DNA of 64,000 nt from Desulfogranum mediterraneum DSM 13871 (lineage in GTDB: Bacteria; Desulfobacterota; Desulfobulbia; Desulfobulbales; Desulfobulbaceae): positions 1 through 64,000 of the forward strand of contig NZ_AUCW01000003.1 of NCBI RefSeq assembly GCF_000429965.1, in the 5' to 3' direction. Positions 46,157 through 54,190 of the stretch are shown piece after piece; positions within the stretch are counted from its first letter, which is position 1; each line of letters begins with the position of its first letter. The notes under the pieces are model-generated. The model did no database searches and was not told where the DNA came from. It saw only the letters and a program-made list of their open reading frames with translations. A program made the position numbers and the translations under genes.

Positions 46157-48136
46157 TTAGCCGATAACAGCCAGTACCGCGTCCTTGACTACGGAATCAC
46201 CGGAACCGAAACCAAGGGCCTTCACCTCACCGTCACAGGGTGCGGCCAGGGCGTTTTCCATCTTCATGGCTTCGAGGATGACCACGGTGTCGCCGGCGCT
46301 GACGGTATCGCCGACATTGACATCGTAACGGATGATCAGACCAGGCATGGGCGCGGTCAGCGGGGTTCCGCCTTCTACGGCCACAGGGGCAGGCGCGGCG
46401 GCGGCAGGTGCAGCGGCAGCAGGTGCGGCAGCAGGTGCGGCAGCGGCAGCAGGCTTGGCAGCAGGTGCGGCTGCGGCAGCAGGTGCGGCTGCCATCATCA
46501 CAGGGGCATCACCGGTGGGATCAACCTCGACATCAAAGTACTCGCCGTCAACAAAGACGTTGAAGGTCCGGATGTTGGCGGTCTTCTCAGGGGCAGGCTT
46601 GGGCTCGATCAGCTCACCGGCCTTGGCCTTGGCAAGGATCTCGTCACGCTTCTTGACGTCTTCCATGGTCACCGCACGTACCTCTTCGGGCGGCTCAGCT
46701 ACACCGTACTTCCACTCCAGGAACTTCTTACCGGTTACCGGGTAGATGGCGTAGAGGATCAGGTCGTCGATGTCCTTGGCCAGATCGCCGATCTCAGCCT
46801 TGGCCTTCTCCATCTCAGGCTCGAGTACCTCGGCAGGACGGCAGCTGATGGGCTCCTCGCCACGATCGTAGCCCTTGAGGGCCTTCTTCTGTACCTCTTC
46901 GTTGATCGGCACAGCGGTCTTACCGTAGAGACCGTAGCAGAGATCCTTAACCTGACCGGTGATCATCTTGTAGCGCTCATCCGGGGTGTCAAAGAGGACG
47001 TTGTTGACGGTCTGGATGCCGACGATCTGGCTGGTGGGGGTAACCAGCGGAATCTGACCCAGGTCCTTACGTACCTTGGGCAGCTCTTTGTAGACGTCGT
47101 CGATCTTATCCAGGGAATCCATCTCACGCAGCTGGTTCACCAGGTTGGAGAGCATGCCGCCCGGGGTCTGGTGGAGCAGGACGTTGATATCGATGATGGA
47201 GAACTTGGAGTCATCCTGAAGGTGCTTGTACTTGGGCATAACCTCTTTCTCAAGCACTTCGTTGATCTCAGCCAGTTTCTTGATATCAAAACCGGTGTCG
47301 CGGTTGGTACCCAACAGACCCATGACGATCGGCTCTACTGCGGCGTGAGCGGTGCGGTAGGCGTATGGGGACATACAGGTATCGATGATGTCAACCCCGG
47401 CCTCGATGGCCTTGAGGTGACTCAGCGGAGACATACCGGAGGTGAAGTGGGAGTGCAGGTGTACCGGGGTGTCGGTGTTCTCTTTGATGGCCTTAACGAT
47501 GGCATAGGCATCGTAGGGAGCGATCAGACCGGCCATGTCCTTGATACAGATGGAGTCTGCACCCATGGAATCCAGGTCTTTGGCCTTGTTGACATAGTAG
47601 TCGATATTGTAGAGATCACCACCAAGACGGGGCTCGGTCAGGGTATAACAGATACAACCCTGGAAATGCTTACCAGATGCCTTGATCTGCTTCACGACAG
47701 TCTCAAAGTTACGGTAGTCGTTGAGGGCGTCAAAGGTACGGAAGATGTCCATCCCGTTTTCTGCAGCACGCTCGACAAAGGCCAGGGCCAGGTCATCGGC
47801 GTAGTTACGGTAGCCGACCAGGTTCTGGGCGCGAAGCAGCATGGAGAAGGGGGTCTTCTTGATGTAACGCTTCAGGGTACGCAGACGTTCCCATGGATCT
47901 TCGTTGAGGAAACGGTGCATGGTATCAAAAGTAGCTCCACCCCAGGTCTCGATGGCCCAGAAGCCGATCTCGTCCATCATTTCCGCGACAGGAATCATGT
48001 CTTCTGTACGGCCACGGGTGGCGAACAGGGACTGATGTCCGTCGCGGAGACTAAGGTCCATGACTTTTACTGGATTTGCTGCCGCAGGACGGTCAGCATC
48101 GTAGTTCATGGCGGTCTGTGTTACTTGGTCGCTCAT
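46157..48136 (-). CDS. Biotin-dependent carboxyltransferase, 5S-like domain fused to biotin carrier
   Basis: A 659-residue protein with a DRE-TIM carboxyltransferase domain (about 20-300; LRDGHQSLFATR at its start), a PYC/OadA conserved domain (about 310-510), an Ala-Pro-rich linker (about 560-600), and a biotinyl domain with EAMKMEN. This is the layout of oxaloacetate decarboxylase alpha, pyruvate carboxylase B, and, by inference from its operon, the 5S plus 1.3S parts of methylmalonyl-CoA:pyruvate transcarboxylase joined in one chain. It is last in the operon sucC-sucD-12S-66aa-this. The start ATG has AGGAGAAAC upstream. Confidence 0.93.
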   Translation of the reverse strand: MSDQVTQTAMNYDADRPAAANPVKVMDLSLRDGHQSLFATRGRTEDMIPVAEMMDEIGFWAIETWGGATFDTMHRFLNEDPWERLRTLKRYIKKTPFSMLLRAQNLVGYRNYADDLALAFVERAAENGMDIFRTFDALNDYRNFETVVKQIKASGKHFQGCICYTLTEPRLGGDLYNIDYYVNKAKDLDSMGADSICIKDMAGLIAPYDAYAIVKAIKENTDTPVHLHSHFTSGMSPLSHLKAIEAGVDIIDTCMSPYAYRTAHAAVEPIVMGLLGTNRDTGFDIKKLAEINEVLEKEVMPKYKHLQDDSKFSIIDINVLLHQTPGGMLSNLVNQLREMDSLDKIDDVYKELPKVRKDLGQIPLVTPTSQIVGIQTVNNVLFDTPDERYKMITGQVKDLCYGLYGKTAVPINEEVQKKALKGYDRGEEPISCRPAEVLEPEMEKAKAEIGDLAKDIDDLILYAIYPVTGKKFLEWKYGVAEPPEEVRAVTMEDVKKRDEILAKAKAGELIEPKPAPEKTANIRTFNVFVDGEYFDVEVDPTGDAPVMMAAAPAAAAAPAAKPAAAAAPAAAPAAAAPAAAAPAPVAVEGGTPLTAPMPGLIIRYDVNVGDTVSAGDTVVILEAMKMENALAAPCDGEVKALGFGSGDSVVKDAVLAVIG

Positions 48137-48192
48137 TTTCTGTTTCTCCTCTAATACTTATCGTTAAACATCGAAAACTGTGTGAAGCACAA

Positions 48193-48393
48193 TTAAAACG
48201 CGCGCAGCTGCATCATTCTACGCATGGTCATCATTTCCTGGCGACCACTTATGGCCCAGAGATTGGGTCCTGCCTGGGCAGCATTTGCAGCGGCGGCCTG
48301 CTGTTCCAGATAGGCGGCCTCGGCTTCCTGCTGCAGATAGGCATTTACCGCAGCCAGTGCTGCTGCCATTTTCTTGTTTTTTGGTTTTGCCAT
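48193..48393 (-). CDS. Small protein of 66 residues between carboxyltransferase subunits
   Basis: A short protein starting MAKPKNKKMAAALAAVNAYL, with an Ala/Gln-rich middle and ending NLWAISGRQEMMTMRRMMQL plus RAF. It has no signal peptide or membrane helix. The tail pattern W-x3-G-R-x2-M resembles, from memory, the C-termini of gamma/delta/epsilon subunits of sodium-pump decarboxylases that hold the biotin and carboxyltransferase parts together; that is inference. It lies between the 12S-like and 5S-biotin genes with a ribosome binding site (AGGGTG). The ATG is chosen over a GTG ten codons earlier. Confidence 0.75.
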   Translation of the reverse strand: MAKPKNKKMAAALAAVNAYLQQEAEAAYLEQQAAAANAAQAGPNLWAISGRQEMMTMRRMMQLRAF

Positions 48394-48460
48394 CGTTTCA
48401 CCCTTTGATGATAGGTTATTCACTGCATCTTTTCAGATCCTAGTGGTCGACTAGTTCCCG

Positions 48461-50017
48461 TTACAGCGGAATATTACCATGCTTCTTGGCAGGATTGGTG
48501 TCACGCTTGCCGCCGATTGAAGCCAGGGCATTGATGATGCGGGTCCGGGTTTCGGCAGGCTCGATGACGTCATCGATGTAGCCACGTTCCGCAGCACAGT
48601 AAGGATTCGAGAAATTGGTGGTATACTCTGCTTCCTTTTCGGCCAGGAATGCAGCAGGATCGTCTTCACCCTTGGCTGCCCGGGCATAGAGCACCTCAAC
48701 CGCTCCCTTACCACCCATAACGGCGATCTCACCGGTGGGCCAGGAGTAGTTGACATCGCAGCGCAGATGCTTGGAGGACATAACGCAGTAGGCTCCACCA
48801 TAGGCCTTACGGGTGATGATGGTGATCTTGGGTACCGTGGCTTCACCGTAGGCGTACATCAGCTTGGCGCCGTTACGGATAACACCACCGAACTCCTGAT
48901 CGGTTCCTGGCAGGAAGCCGGGAACATCGACAAAGGTGATGACCGGGATGTTGAAACAGTCACAGAAGCGAACAAAGCGGGCACCCTTGATGGAGGCATC
49001 GATATCGAGCACACCGGCATAGTAGGCAGGCTGGTTGGCGAGAATACCAACACTCTTACCACCGTAGCGGGCAAAACCGATCACGATATTGGGCGCAAAG
49101 TTTTCCTTGATCTCAAAGTAGACGCCGTCATCCACGGTCTCGCAGATGACATTTTTCATGTCATAGGCCGCATTGGGGTTGTCCGGGATGATGTCGTTGA
49201 GGCTCTCACAGCGACGGGTGGTCGGATCATCACTCTCGACCACTGGCGGATCTTCCATGTTGTTCTGGGGCAGGTAGGAGAGCAGGGTCTGGATGTACCA
49301 GATGGCATCATCCTCATTCTCCGCACCATAATCGGTCACCCCGCTCTTGGTGGTATGCATGGAGGCCCCACCGAGCTGCTCAACGGTGACATCTTCGTTG
49401 AGTACCGTCTTGACCACCTTGGGACCGGTCAGGAACATGTAGGACTGCTCTTTAACCTGAACAATGAAGTCGGTGAGGGCGGGGGAGTAGACCGCACCAC
49501 CGGCACAGGGGCCGAACACACCGGAGATCTGGGGAACAACCCCTGAGGCAAGGATGTTTCTCAGGAAGATGTCGGTGTAACCGCGCAGGGCTTCAATGCC
49601 TTCCTGGATGCGGGCACCACCGGAGTCGTTCAGACCGATGACCGGGATACCGTTCTTCATGCCAAGTTCCATAACCTTGACAATCTTTTCAGCAAGGGTT
49701 TCGGAAAGAGAGCCGGCCAGAACAGAAAAGTCCTGGGCATACAGGTATACGGGACGGCCATTGATCTTGCCGCAACCGGTTATAATACCGTCACCGGCAA
49801 ACTTGGTCTTCTCCATGCCGAAGTTGACACATCGGTGGAGTTTAAAACAATCATACTCCTCGAAGGAACCCGGATCGACGAGTTGATTGATGCGTTCACG
49901 GGCGGTCTTTTTTCCCTTGGCGTGGATCTTGTCAATCTTGGCCTGGCCGCCACCGAGAAGAGCTGCGGCTCTGCGCTTTTTCAGCTCTTCTATTTTTTCT
50001 TTTGTTGTACTACTCAT
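48461..50017 (-). CDS. mmdA: Methylmalonyl-CoA/propionyl-CoA carboxyltransferase (12S-like) subunit
   Basis: A 518-residue acyl-CoA carboxyltransferase of the crotonase fold that handles methylmalonyl-CoA/propionyl-CoA. Characteristic segments are DPGSFEEYD, LNDSGGARIQEG near the first oxyanion region and YGEATVPKITIITRKAYGGA near the second. It would move the carboxyl group between propionyl-CoA and biotin. It pairs with the biotin-bearing chain encoded at the end of the same operon. Start has AAGGAG upstream. It could also be the beta subunit of propionyl-CoA carboxylase, but no biotin carboxylase gene is here. Confidence 0.93.
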   Translation of the reverse strand: MSSTTKEKIEELKKRRAAALLGGGQAKIDKIHAKGKKTARERINQLVDPGSFEEYDCFKLHRCVNFGMEKTKFAGDGIITGCGKINGRPVYLYAQDFSVLAGSLSETLAEKIVKVMELGMKNGIPVIGLNDSGGARIQEGIEALRGYTDIFLRNILASGVVPQISGVFGPCAGGAVYSPALTDFIVQVKEQSYMFLTGPKVVKTVLNEDVTVEQLGGASMHTTKSGVTDYGAENEDDAIWYIQTLLSYLPQNNMEDPPVVESDDPTTRRCESLNDIIPDNPNAAYDMKNVICETVDDGVYFEIKENFAPNIVIGFARYGGKSVGILANQPAYYAGVLDIDASIKGARFVRFCDCFNIPVITFVDVPGFLPGTDQEFGGVIRNGAKLMYAYGEATVPKITIITRKAYGGAYCVMSSKHLRCDVNYSWPTGEIAVMGGKGAVEVLYARAAKGEDDPAAFLAEKEAEYTTNFSNPYCAAERGYIDDVIEPAETRTRIINALASIGGKRDTNPAKKHGNIPL

Positions 50018-50070
50018 GCTGTCTCCTTGCTGCAGAATTCAGTAAAGATCCCGTGCTTCAATTATGAGTA

Positions 50071-50106
50071 CAGGGCCTGTCCCTGGTACACCGGCAACAG
50101 GCCCTG
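50071..50106. other. Strong hairpin between sucD and the carboxyltransferase gene
   Basis: Perfect 10-bp arms (50071-50080 and 50097-50106) lie in the 108-base gap between the two genes. There is no T tract on the minus strand, so it is more likely an RNA-stabilising or processing hairpin than a terminator. Confidence 0.5.
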
Positions 50107-50125
50107 GGTATCGGTAATCAAAGAA

Positions 50126-50992
50126 TTAGAAAACTTTTTTACAAAGATCGCCCATTTTACCGAGGTTCTCGCAATGATGAACGCCGCTGGCCTTCATTGC
50201 CTCGATCTTAGCTTCAGCAGTACCCTTACCGCCACTGACGATCGCACCGGCATGGCCCATGCGACGACCTGGAGGAGCGGTCAGTCCTGCAATAAAACCA
50301 ACAACAGGCTTCTTGGTGTTCGCCTTGATCCACTCGCAGGCATCCTCTTCCGCATTACCACCGATCTCACCGATCATGACGATGGATTTGGTCTCGGGAT
50401 CCGCCTCAAAGGCCTCCAGACAATCGATGAAGTTGGTGCCGTTGATGGGGTCACCGCCGATACCGATGCAGGTGGTCTGGCCAAAGCCAACCTGGGTCAG
50501 CTGGTGAACAGCCTCATAGGTCAGGGTTCCGGAACGGGAAACAACACCGACATTACCAGGCTTGCCCATGGTGTTGGGCATGATACCGATCTTGCACTCG
50601 CCCGGAGTCATGATGCCTGGGCAGTTGGGACCGATCAGACGGGTGGTCTTGGTGGCCAGGTAGTTCTTGACCCGCATCATATCCATGACCGGGATTCCCT
50701 CGGTGATACAGACCACCAGTTCGATACCGGCATCGGCGGCTTCCATGATGGCGTCGGCGGCAAAGGGGGGCGGTACCAGGATCATGGAGGCGTTGGCGCC
50801 GGAGGCAGCCCGGGCTTCCCTGACAGAGTTATAGATGGGTACATCGTCCATCTTCTGACCACCCTTACCAGGGGTAACACCGGCAACGACGTTGGTTCCG
50901 TAGGCGATACAGGACCGTGCATGAAATTGGCCTTCCTGGCCGGTAATACCTTGTACAAGTAGACGTGTGTCTTTGTTTACAAAAACGCTCAT
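50126..50992 (-). CDS. sucD: Succinyl-CoA synthetase alpha subunit
   Basis: A 288-residue subunit that carries the phospho-histidine. The CoA-binding region has [11 protein letters not shown] at the N-terminus and the active histidine lies in [14 protein letters not shown]. It forms the alpha-beta enzyme with SucC from the gene just upstream (about 100-base gap). In this operon it links succinate to succinyl-CoA and so to the methylmalonyl-CoA branch. Start well supported by alignment-like match to family. Confidence 0.97.
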   Translation of the reverse strand: MSVFVNKDTRLLVQGITGQEGQFHARSCIAYGTNVVAGVTPGKGGQKMDDVPIYNSVREARAASGANASMILVPPPFAADAIMEAADAGIELVVCITEGIPVMDMMRVKNYLATKTTRLIGPNCPGIMTPGECKIGIMPNTMGKPGNVGVVSRSGTLTYEAVHQLTQVGFGQTTCIGIGGDPINGTNFIDCLEAFEADPETKSIVMIGEIGGNAEEDACEWIKANTKKPVVGFIAGLTAPPGRRMGHAGAIVSGGKGTAEAKIEAMKASGVHHCENLGKMGDLCKKVF

Positions 50993-51095
50993 TGTATTCC
51001 TCTATGGGTATAGTTGTAATTTCCGTTTAAAAAGAGTCATCAGCCGTCGCCGGGAGAAGAACTGCTGGAGACGGTGATTTGAGAACTCTAGTGTA

Positions 51096-52253
51096 TCAGG
51101 CTACCAGTGCTGCTACCTTTTCAGCGGCGTCGGCCAGATCTACGGCATTGACCAGATCGAGTCCTGAATCAGCCAGGATCTTACGACCTTCTTCAACGTT
51201 TGTGCCTTCCATCCGGACAACGACAGGCACAGAAAGACTCAGCTTGGTAGCAGCCTGAACCACACCCTGGGCCAGGATATCGCAACGGAGAATACCACCG
51301 AATACATTGATCAAAATTCCTTTCACAGCGGGATCGCTCATGATCAAACGGAAACCGTTCTCAATGGCATCAGCGTTTGCTCCGCCTCCAACGTCAAGAA
51401 AGTTTGCAGGAGAGGCACCAGCCATCTTGACGATATCCATGGTGGCCATGGCCAGGCCGGCACCGTTCACGATGTTACCCACGTTGCCGTCCAGGTTGAT
51501 GTAGTTGAGGCCATGCTCACTGGCTTCCAGTTCGATGGGATCTTCTTCCTCAGGATCATGCATCTCTTTGACGTCTGCATGACGATACATGGCGTTCCCG
51601 TCCACATCGATCTTGGCATCCAGAGCGATGATACCATTCTCTTCGGTGATGATCAGAGGATTGATCTCCAGCATGGAGCAGTCATAATCCACGAACAGGT
51701 TGTAGAGGTTTTTCACCAAAGCTGACATGGGCTTCATCAGCTCTTTTTCCAACTCCAGGCCAAAGCAGACCTGACGCATATGGAAGGGCTGGATACCGGT
51801 AACCGGACTGACACTGACGGTGATGATCCGCTCAGGGGTCTTGGCGGCCACCTCTTCGATATCCATACCACCATCCTGGCTACAGACGATGGCCACGGTG
51901 GAGGTCTCACGATCAGGAATAACGGAAAGGTAGAGTTCCTTCTTGATGGAAACGCCCTGCTCAACCAGGACCTTGTTAACCTTCTTCCCTTCGGCGCCGG
52001 TCTGCTTGGTAACCAGGGTCATACCGATGATGGCATCTGCACACTCTTTTACTTCTTCTTTGGTCTTGGCAAGCTTGACACCACCGCCCTTACCACGGCC
52101 ACCAGCATGCACCTGGGCCTTTACCACTACAGGGAGTCCAAACTCATCCGCAATTTTCTCAACTTCTTCTGTCTTGTAAGCGACCTTGCCATTGGGGGTC
52201 GGTACATTGTATTTTCGGAATAATTCCTTGGCCTGATACTCATGAATTTTCAT
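51096..52253 (-). CDS. sucC: Succinyl-CoA synthetase beta subunit
   Basis: A 385-residue ATP-grasp subunit. The N-terminus MKIHEYQAKELFRKYNVP is the family-standard start, which fixes the ATG at 52253 (the frame is open 58 codons further upstream but without family resemblance). ATP-grasp and substrate-binding segments include VVVKAQVHAGGRGKGGGVKLA and NIFGGILRCD (here NVFGGILRCD). First gene of the operon, with a long leader before it. Confidence 0.97.
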   Translation of the reverse strand: MKIHEYQAKELFRKYNVPTPNGKVAYKTEEVEKIADEFGLPVVVKAQVHAGGRGKGGGVKLAKTKEEVKECADAIIGMTLVTKQTGAEGKKVNKVLVEQGVSIKKELYLSVIPDRETSTVAIVCSQDGGMDIEEVAAKTPERIITVSVSPVTGIQPFHMRQVCFGLELEKELMKPMSALVKNLYNLFVDYDCSMLEINPLIITEENGIIALDAKIDVDGNAMYRHADVKEMHDPEEEDPIELEASEHGLNYINLDGNVGNIVNGAGLAMATMDIVKMAGASPANFLDVGGGANADAIENGFRLIMSDPAVKGILINVFGGILRCDILAQGVVQAATKLSLSVPVVVRMEGTNVEEGRKILADSGLDLVNAVDLADAAEKVAALVA

Positions 52254-52537
52254 AGACGCATCCTTTTGCGGAGTACCGTTCATAAACCATGGGCGGTCTC
52301 CTAGAGAAGTAAAGTTATTACAAATTCCTATTGACACTAATGCTACGAGTTCCAAGTGAATGTCACTCGCTTTTTCGGGGATAGATTCGGTAAGACGCAG
52401 CGCAGGCTGGGCGGTAATCAGGACCAAGTATGGTCGTCATTACCAGTGCGGTCGACATGCATGCCCCGCAACACACCGGAGAACACCGTCAGCGGAGGCA
52501 GGGTCGATGTTGGTTGAGGAGGACCGCGTTGAAGGAA

Positions 52538-52555
52538 GTCGGTTTATAAACCGAC
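52538..52555. promoter_or_regulatory. 18-bp perfect palindrome upstream of sucC
   Basis: GTCGGTTTATAAACCGAC is fully symmetric. On the minus strand its centre TTTATA lies 18 bases after TTGAGA, so it could overlap a -10 box and act as an operator for the suc operon. No known regulator site was recognised; it does not match the Rex consensus. Confidence 0.45.
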
Positions 52556-52642
52556 ATCATAATGTGGTTCTCAACGACAAAACACGACTCAAGGGAACTG
52601 ACCGGTTTTCAGGTACTGTTACAGGCAGGAACTGCAGGGAAA

Positions 52643-52663
52643 ATTAATGCGTGAGGCACTAAT
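52643..52663. repeat. Inverted repeat in the sucC leader
   Basis: 8-bp arms ATTAATGC (52643-52650) and GCACTAAT (52656-52663) with one mismatch and a 5-base centre. Confidence 0.4.
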
Positions 52664-52744
52664 TCGGGTTGAAACCCACGTCTGAAAGATCTCCGGATGG
52701 TACCGGAACATCTTCCGCCAACGTCCATTTTACCGCTGCCATAT

Positions 52745-52988
52745 CCGAAAAAACCACTCAAGACCCGGCACCGATACCAGGTGCCAAGTATGAGTCAAGC
52801 GATATACAAAGAAGTGGCGGCGGATGAATTCACCCGAAGCAAAAAGAAAAAACAGACAAGAAAGACAGGATATTAGCACAGGCAACCGGTGCTTAGTGTT
52901 GAGACTTACCGGTTACTTTACCCCTCCATTATCCATGATTCGATATTTGCACCCAGCACAACTTCTTCCAGAGAAATCACTCAAAACT
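52745..52988 (-). ncRNA. Candidate terminated small RNA upstream of sucC
   Basis: On the minus strand a promoter-like pair (TTGACT at 53018-53023, TTATAA at 52995-53000, 17-base spacer) is followed about 240 bases later by a hairpin with a run of six T. No open frame with a ribosome binding site was noticed between them. The segment includes a hairpin with ACCGGT arms. It could be a stand-alone RNA or a long attenuated leader of sucC. No known RNA family was recognised. Confidence 0.35.
52748..52795 (-). terminator. Minus-strand intrinsic terminator
   Basis: The stem includes outer 5-bp arms (52756-52760 with 52791-52795) and a central GGCACC/GGTGCC pair extended by G-U pairs, followed by six T on the minus strand (52748-52753). 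Confidence 0.6.
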
Positions 52989-52994
52989 CAGGAT

Positions 52995-53023
52995 TTATAA
53001 CAATATTCCAAGCAGGCAGTCAA
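52995..53023 (-). promoter_or_regulatory. Candidate sigma-70-type promoter, minus strand
   Basis: TTGACT (53018-53023) and TTATAA (52995-53000) with a 17-base spacer on the minus strand. It lies upstream of the candidate small RNA and about 735 bases from the sucC start. Confidence 0.5.
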
Positions 53024-53128
53024 GGGTTAAATAACGGCCGAAACTGGTAATATCCACAGGTACGCGGGGTAGGGAGATTTTTTAAGGAAGGCAACAGGGA
53101 ACAGGGTGGTCACTGGGGATGAGACCGT

Positions 53129-54091
53129 TTACTCGTGTTCCTCTTTCTTTCTTTCTGAGATCTCATCAATGGATATCTCCAGTGAATCCAAGATGATACC
53201 GGTATAACGCTGGAGACGGTCCCGGATATAGGCGCGCAGCTCATGGAGCCCGCCTGCCAGGGTCTTGCCGTAGGGAACCCCCACATAGAGACTGATGCCG
53301 TAGCCGCTGCGGGCGGTCCTGACCTTCATCTTCTGCACCTGGACCTCCGAGTCATACTCGTCGATACAGTGGAGGATCATCTGGGTGAGGGCCGCCTCAG
53401 ATATCCTGACCGAGCCGGGCGTCTTTTCCTCGGGATGAAAGTCGGGCTGAACCACGGACTTATCAAAAAAACGGGCCTTCTTGACCCCATCAAGGTTACG
53501 GCTGCCCTTAAAAAAGATCCGGATGGAATCGGAGAGAATCTGGGCATAGTCCCGTTTGATCTCGATGGCAGGGACCGGGATGACATGCTTGCCCTCTTCG
53601 AAGCGGGACTTGATGGCATTTTCGATATCCTCCTTACTGGCGATCTCCTCGATCTTGATGATCTGGGAGATCGGCGGCAGATCCAGCCGGTCGGCCATCC
53701 GGGCCACCATCTTATCCGAGGTACCGATCAGCAGGATCTTCTTGACCTTCTTCTTCTGGATCACCTCCACCATCCGGTCGCGGTGGACATCGTCGGTAAA
53801 GAGGGCGGTCTTGATGGCGCTGATATAGTTCTTCTCCTGCTTGGCTGATCTGCCGGCCAGGATGGTGGCCTCGTGGATCAGGAGGCCATCATCGACGATG
53901 TAGGGGATCCCGATTTTTTCCGCCAGGAGTTTGGCCCGAAAGCTCTTACCGGTCCCACTCTTGCCGACCAGGGCATACACCGTGATGCCCTGTAACCGTC
54001 CCTTGACCTTGTGAAAGAACTGGTAGATCTCTTTACCGGTCAGGTAAATCCACTGCTGGTCCTTACTGCTCTTTTCAGCTGAAGCTGGCAT
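53129..54091 (-). CDS. P-loop ATPase fused to an Asp23/YloU-like domain
   Basis: A 320-residue protein. The N-terminal part has a Walker A motif GKSGTGKS (43-50) and a nucleoside-kinase-like fold with RDRMVEVIQKKKVKKILLIGTSD. The C-terminal part (about 225-310), with RISEAALTQMILHCI and YGISLYVGVPYG, looks like the Asp23/DUF322 domain of envelope stress proteins. The role is unknown. It is followed by the sucC leader on the same strand, with no evident terminator of its own. Confidence 0.78.
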   Translation of the reverse strand: MPASAEKSSKDQQWIYLTGKEIYQFFHKVKGRLQGITVYALVGKSGTGKSFRAKLLAEKIGIPYIVDDGLLIHEATILAGRSAKQEKNYISAIKTALFTDDVHRDRMVEVIQKKKVKKILLIGTSDKMVARMADRLDLPPISQIIKIEEIASKEDIENAIKSRFEEGKHVIPVPAIEIKRDYAQILSDSIRIFFKGSRNLDGVKKARFFDKSVVQPDFHPEEKTPGSVRISEAALTQMILHCIDEYDSEVQVQKMKVRTARSGYGISLYVGVPYGKTLAGGLHELRAYIRDRLQRYTGIILDSLEISIDEISERKKEEHE

Positions 54092-54190
54092 AATTCCTCA
54101 TTGACTCGTTACTCGTGATGTTACAGTAGGCCTGGCATTGCCGCGCAGCAGGGCCGCAGAAACCATTGCGCGCAGACCTCGGCTTCGCAG

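Larger units (their letters stand above)
52254..53128. other. Long leader region before sucC
   Basis: An 875-base stretch between the P-loop/Asp23-like gene and sucC, both on the minus strand. No protein gene was recognised. It holds a candidate minus-strand promoter, terminator, palindrome and another inverted repeat, described separately. The P-loop/Asp23-like gene ends at 53129, so the region is upstream of sucC and downstream of that gene. Confidence 0.6.

Noticed and set aside
46332-46745. Ala-rich plus-strand open frame
   Set aside because: It is the complement of the Ala-Pro-rich linker of the real minus-strand gene. Low complexity there keeps several frames open.
46139-48154. Plus-strand 671-residue open frame opposite the biotin carboxyltransferase gene
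   Set aside because: It is the exact antisense shadow of a gene with clear domains; the product is Gly/Arg/Asp/Val-rich with no family resemblance.
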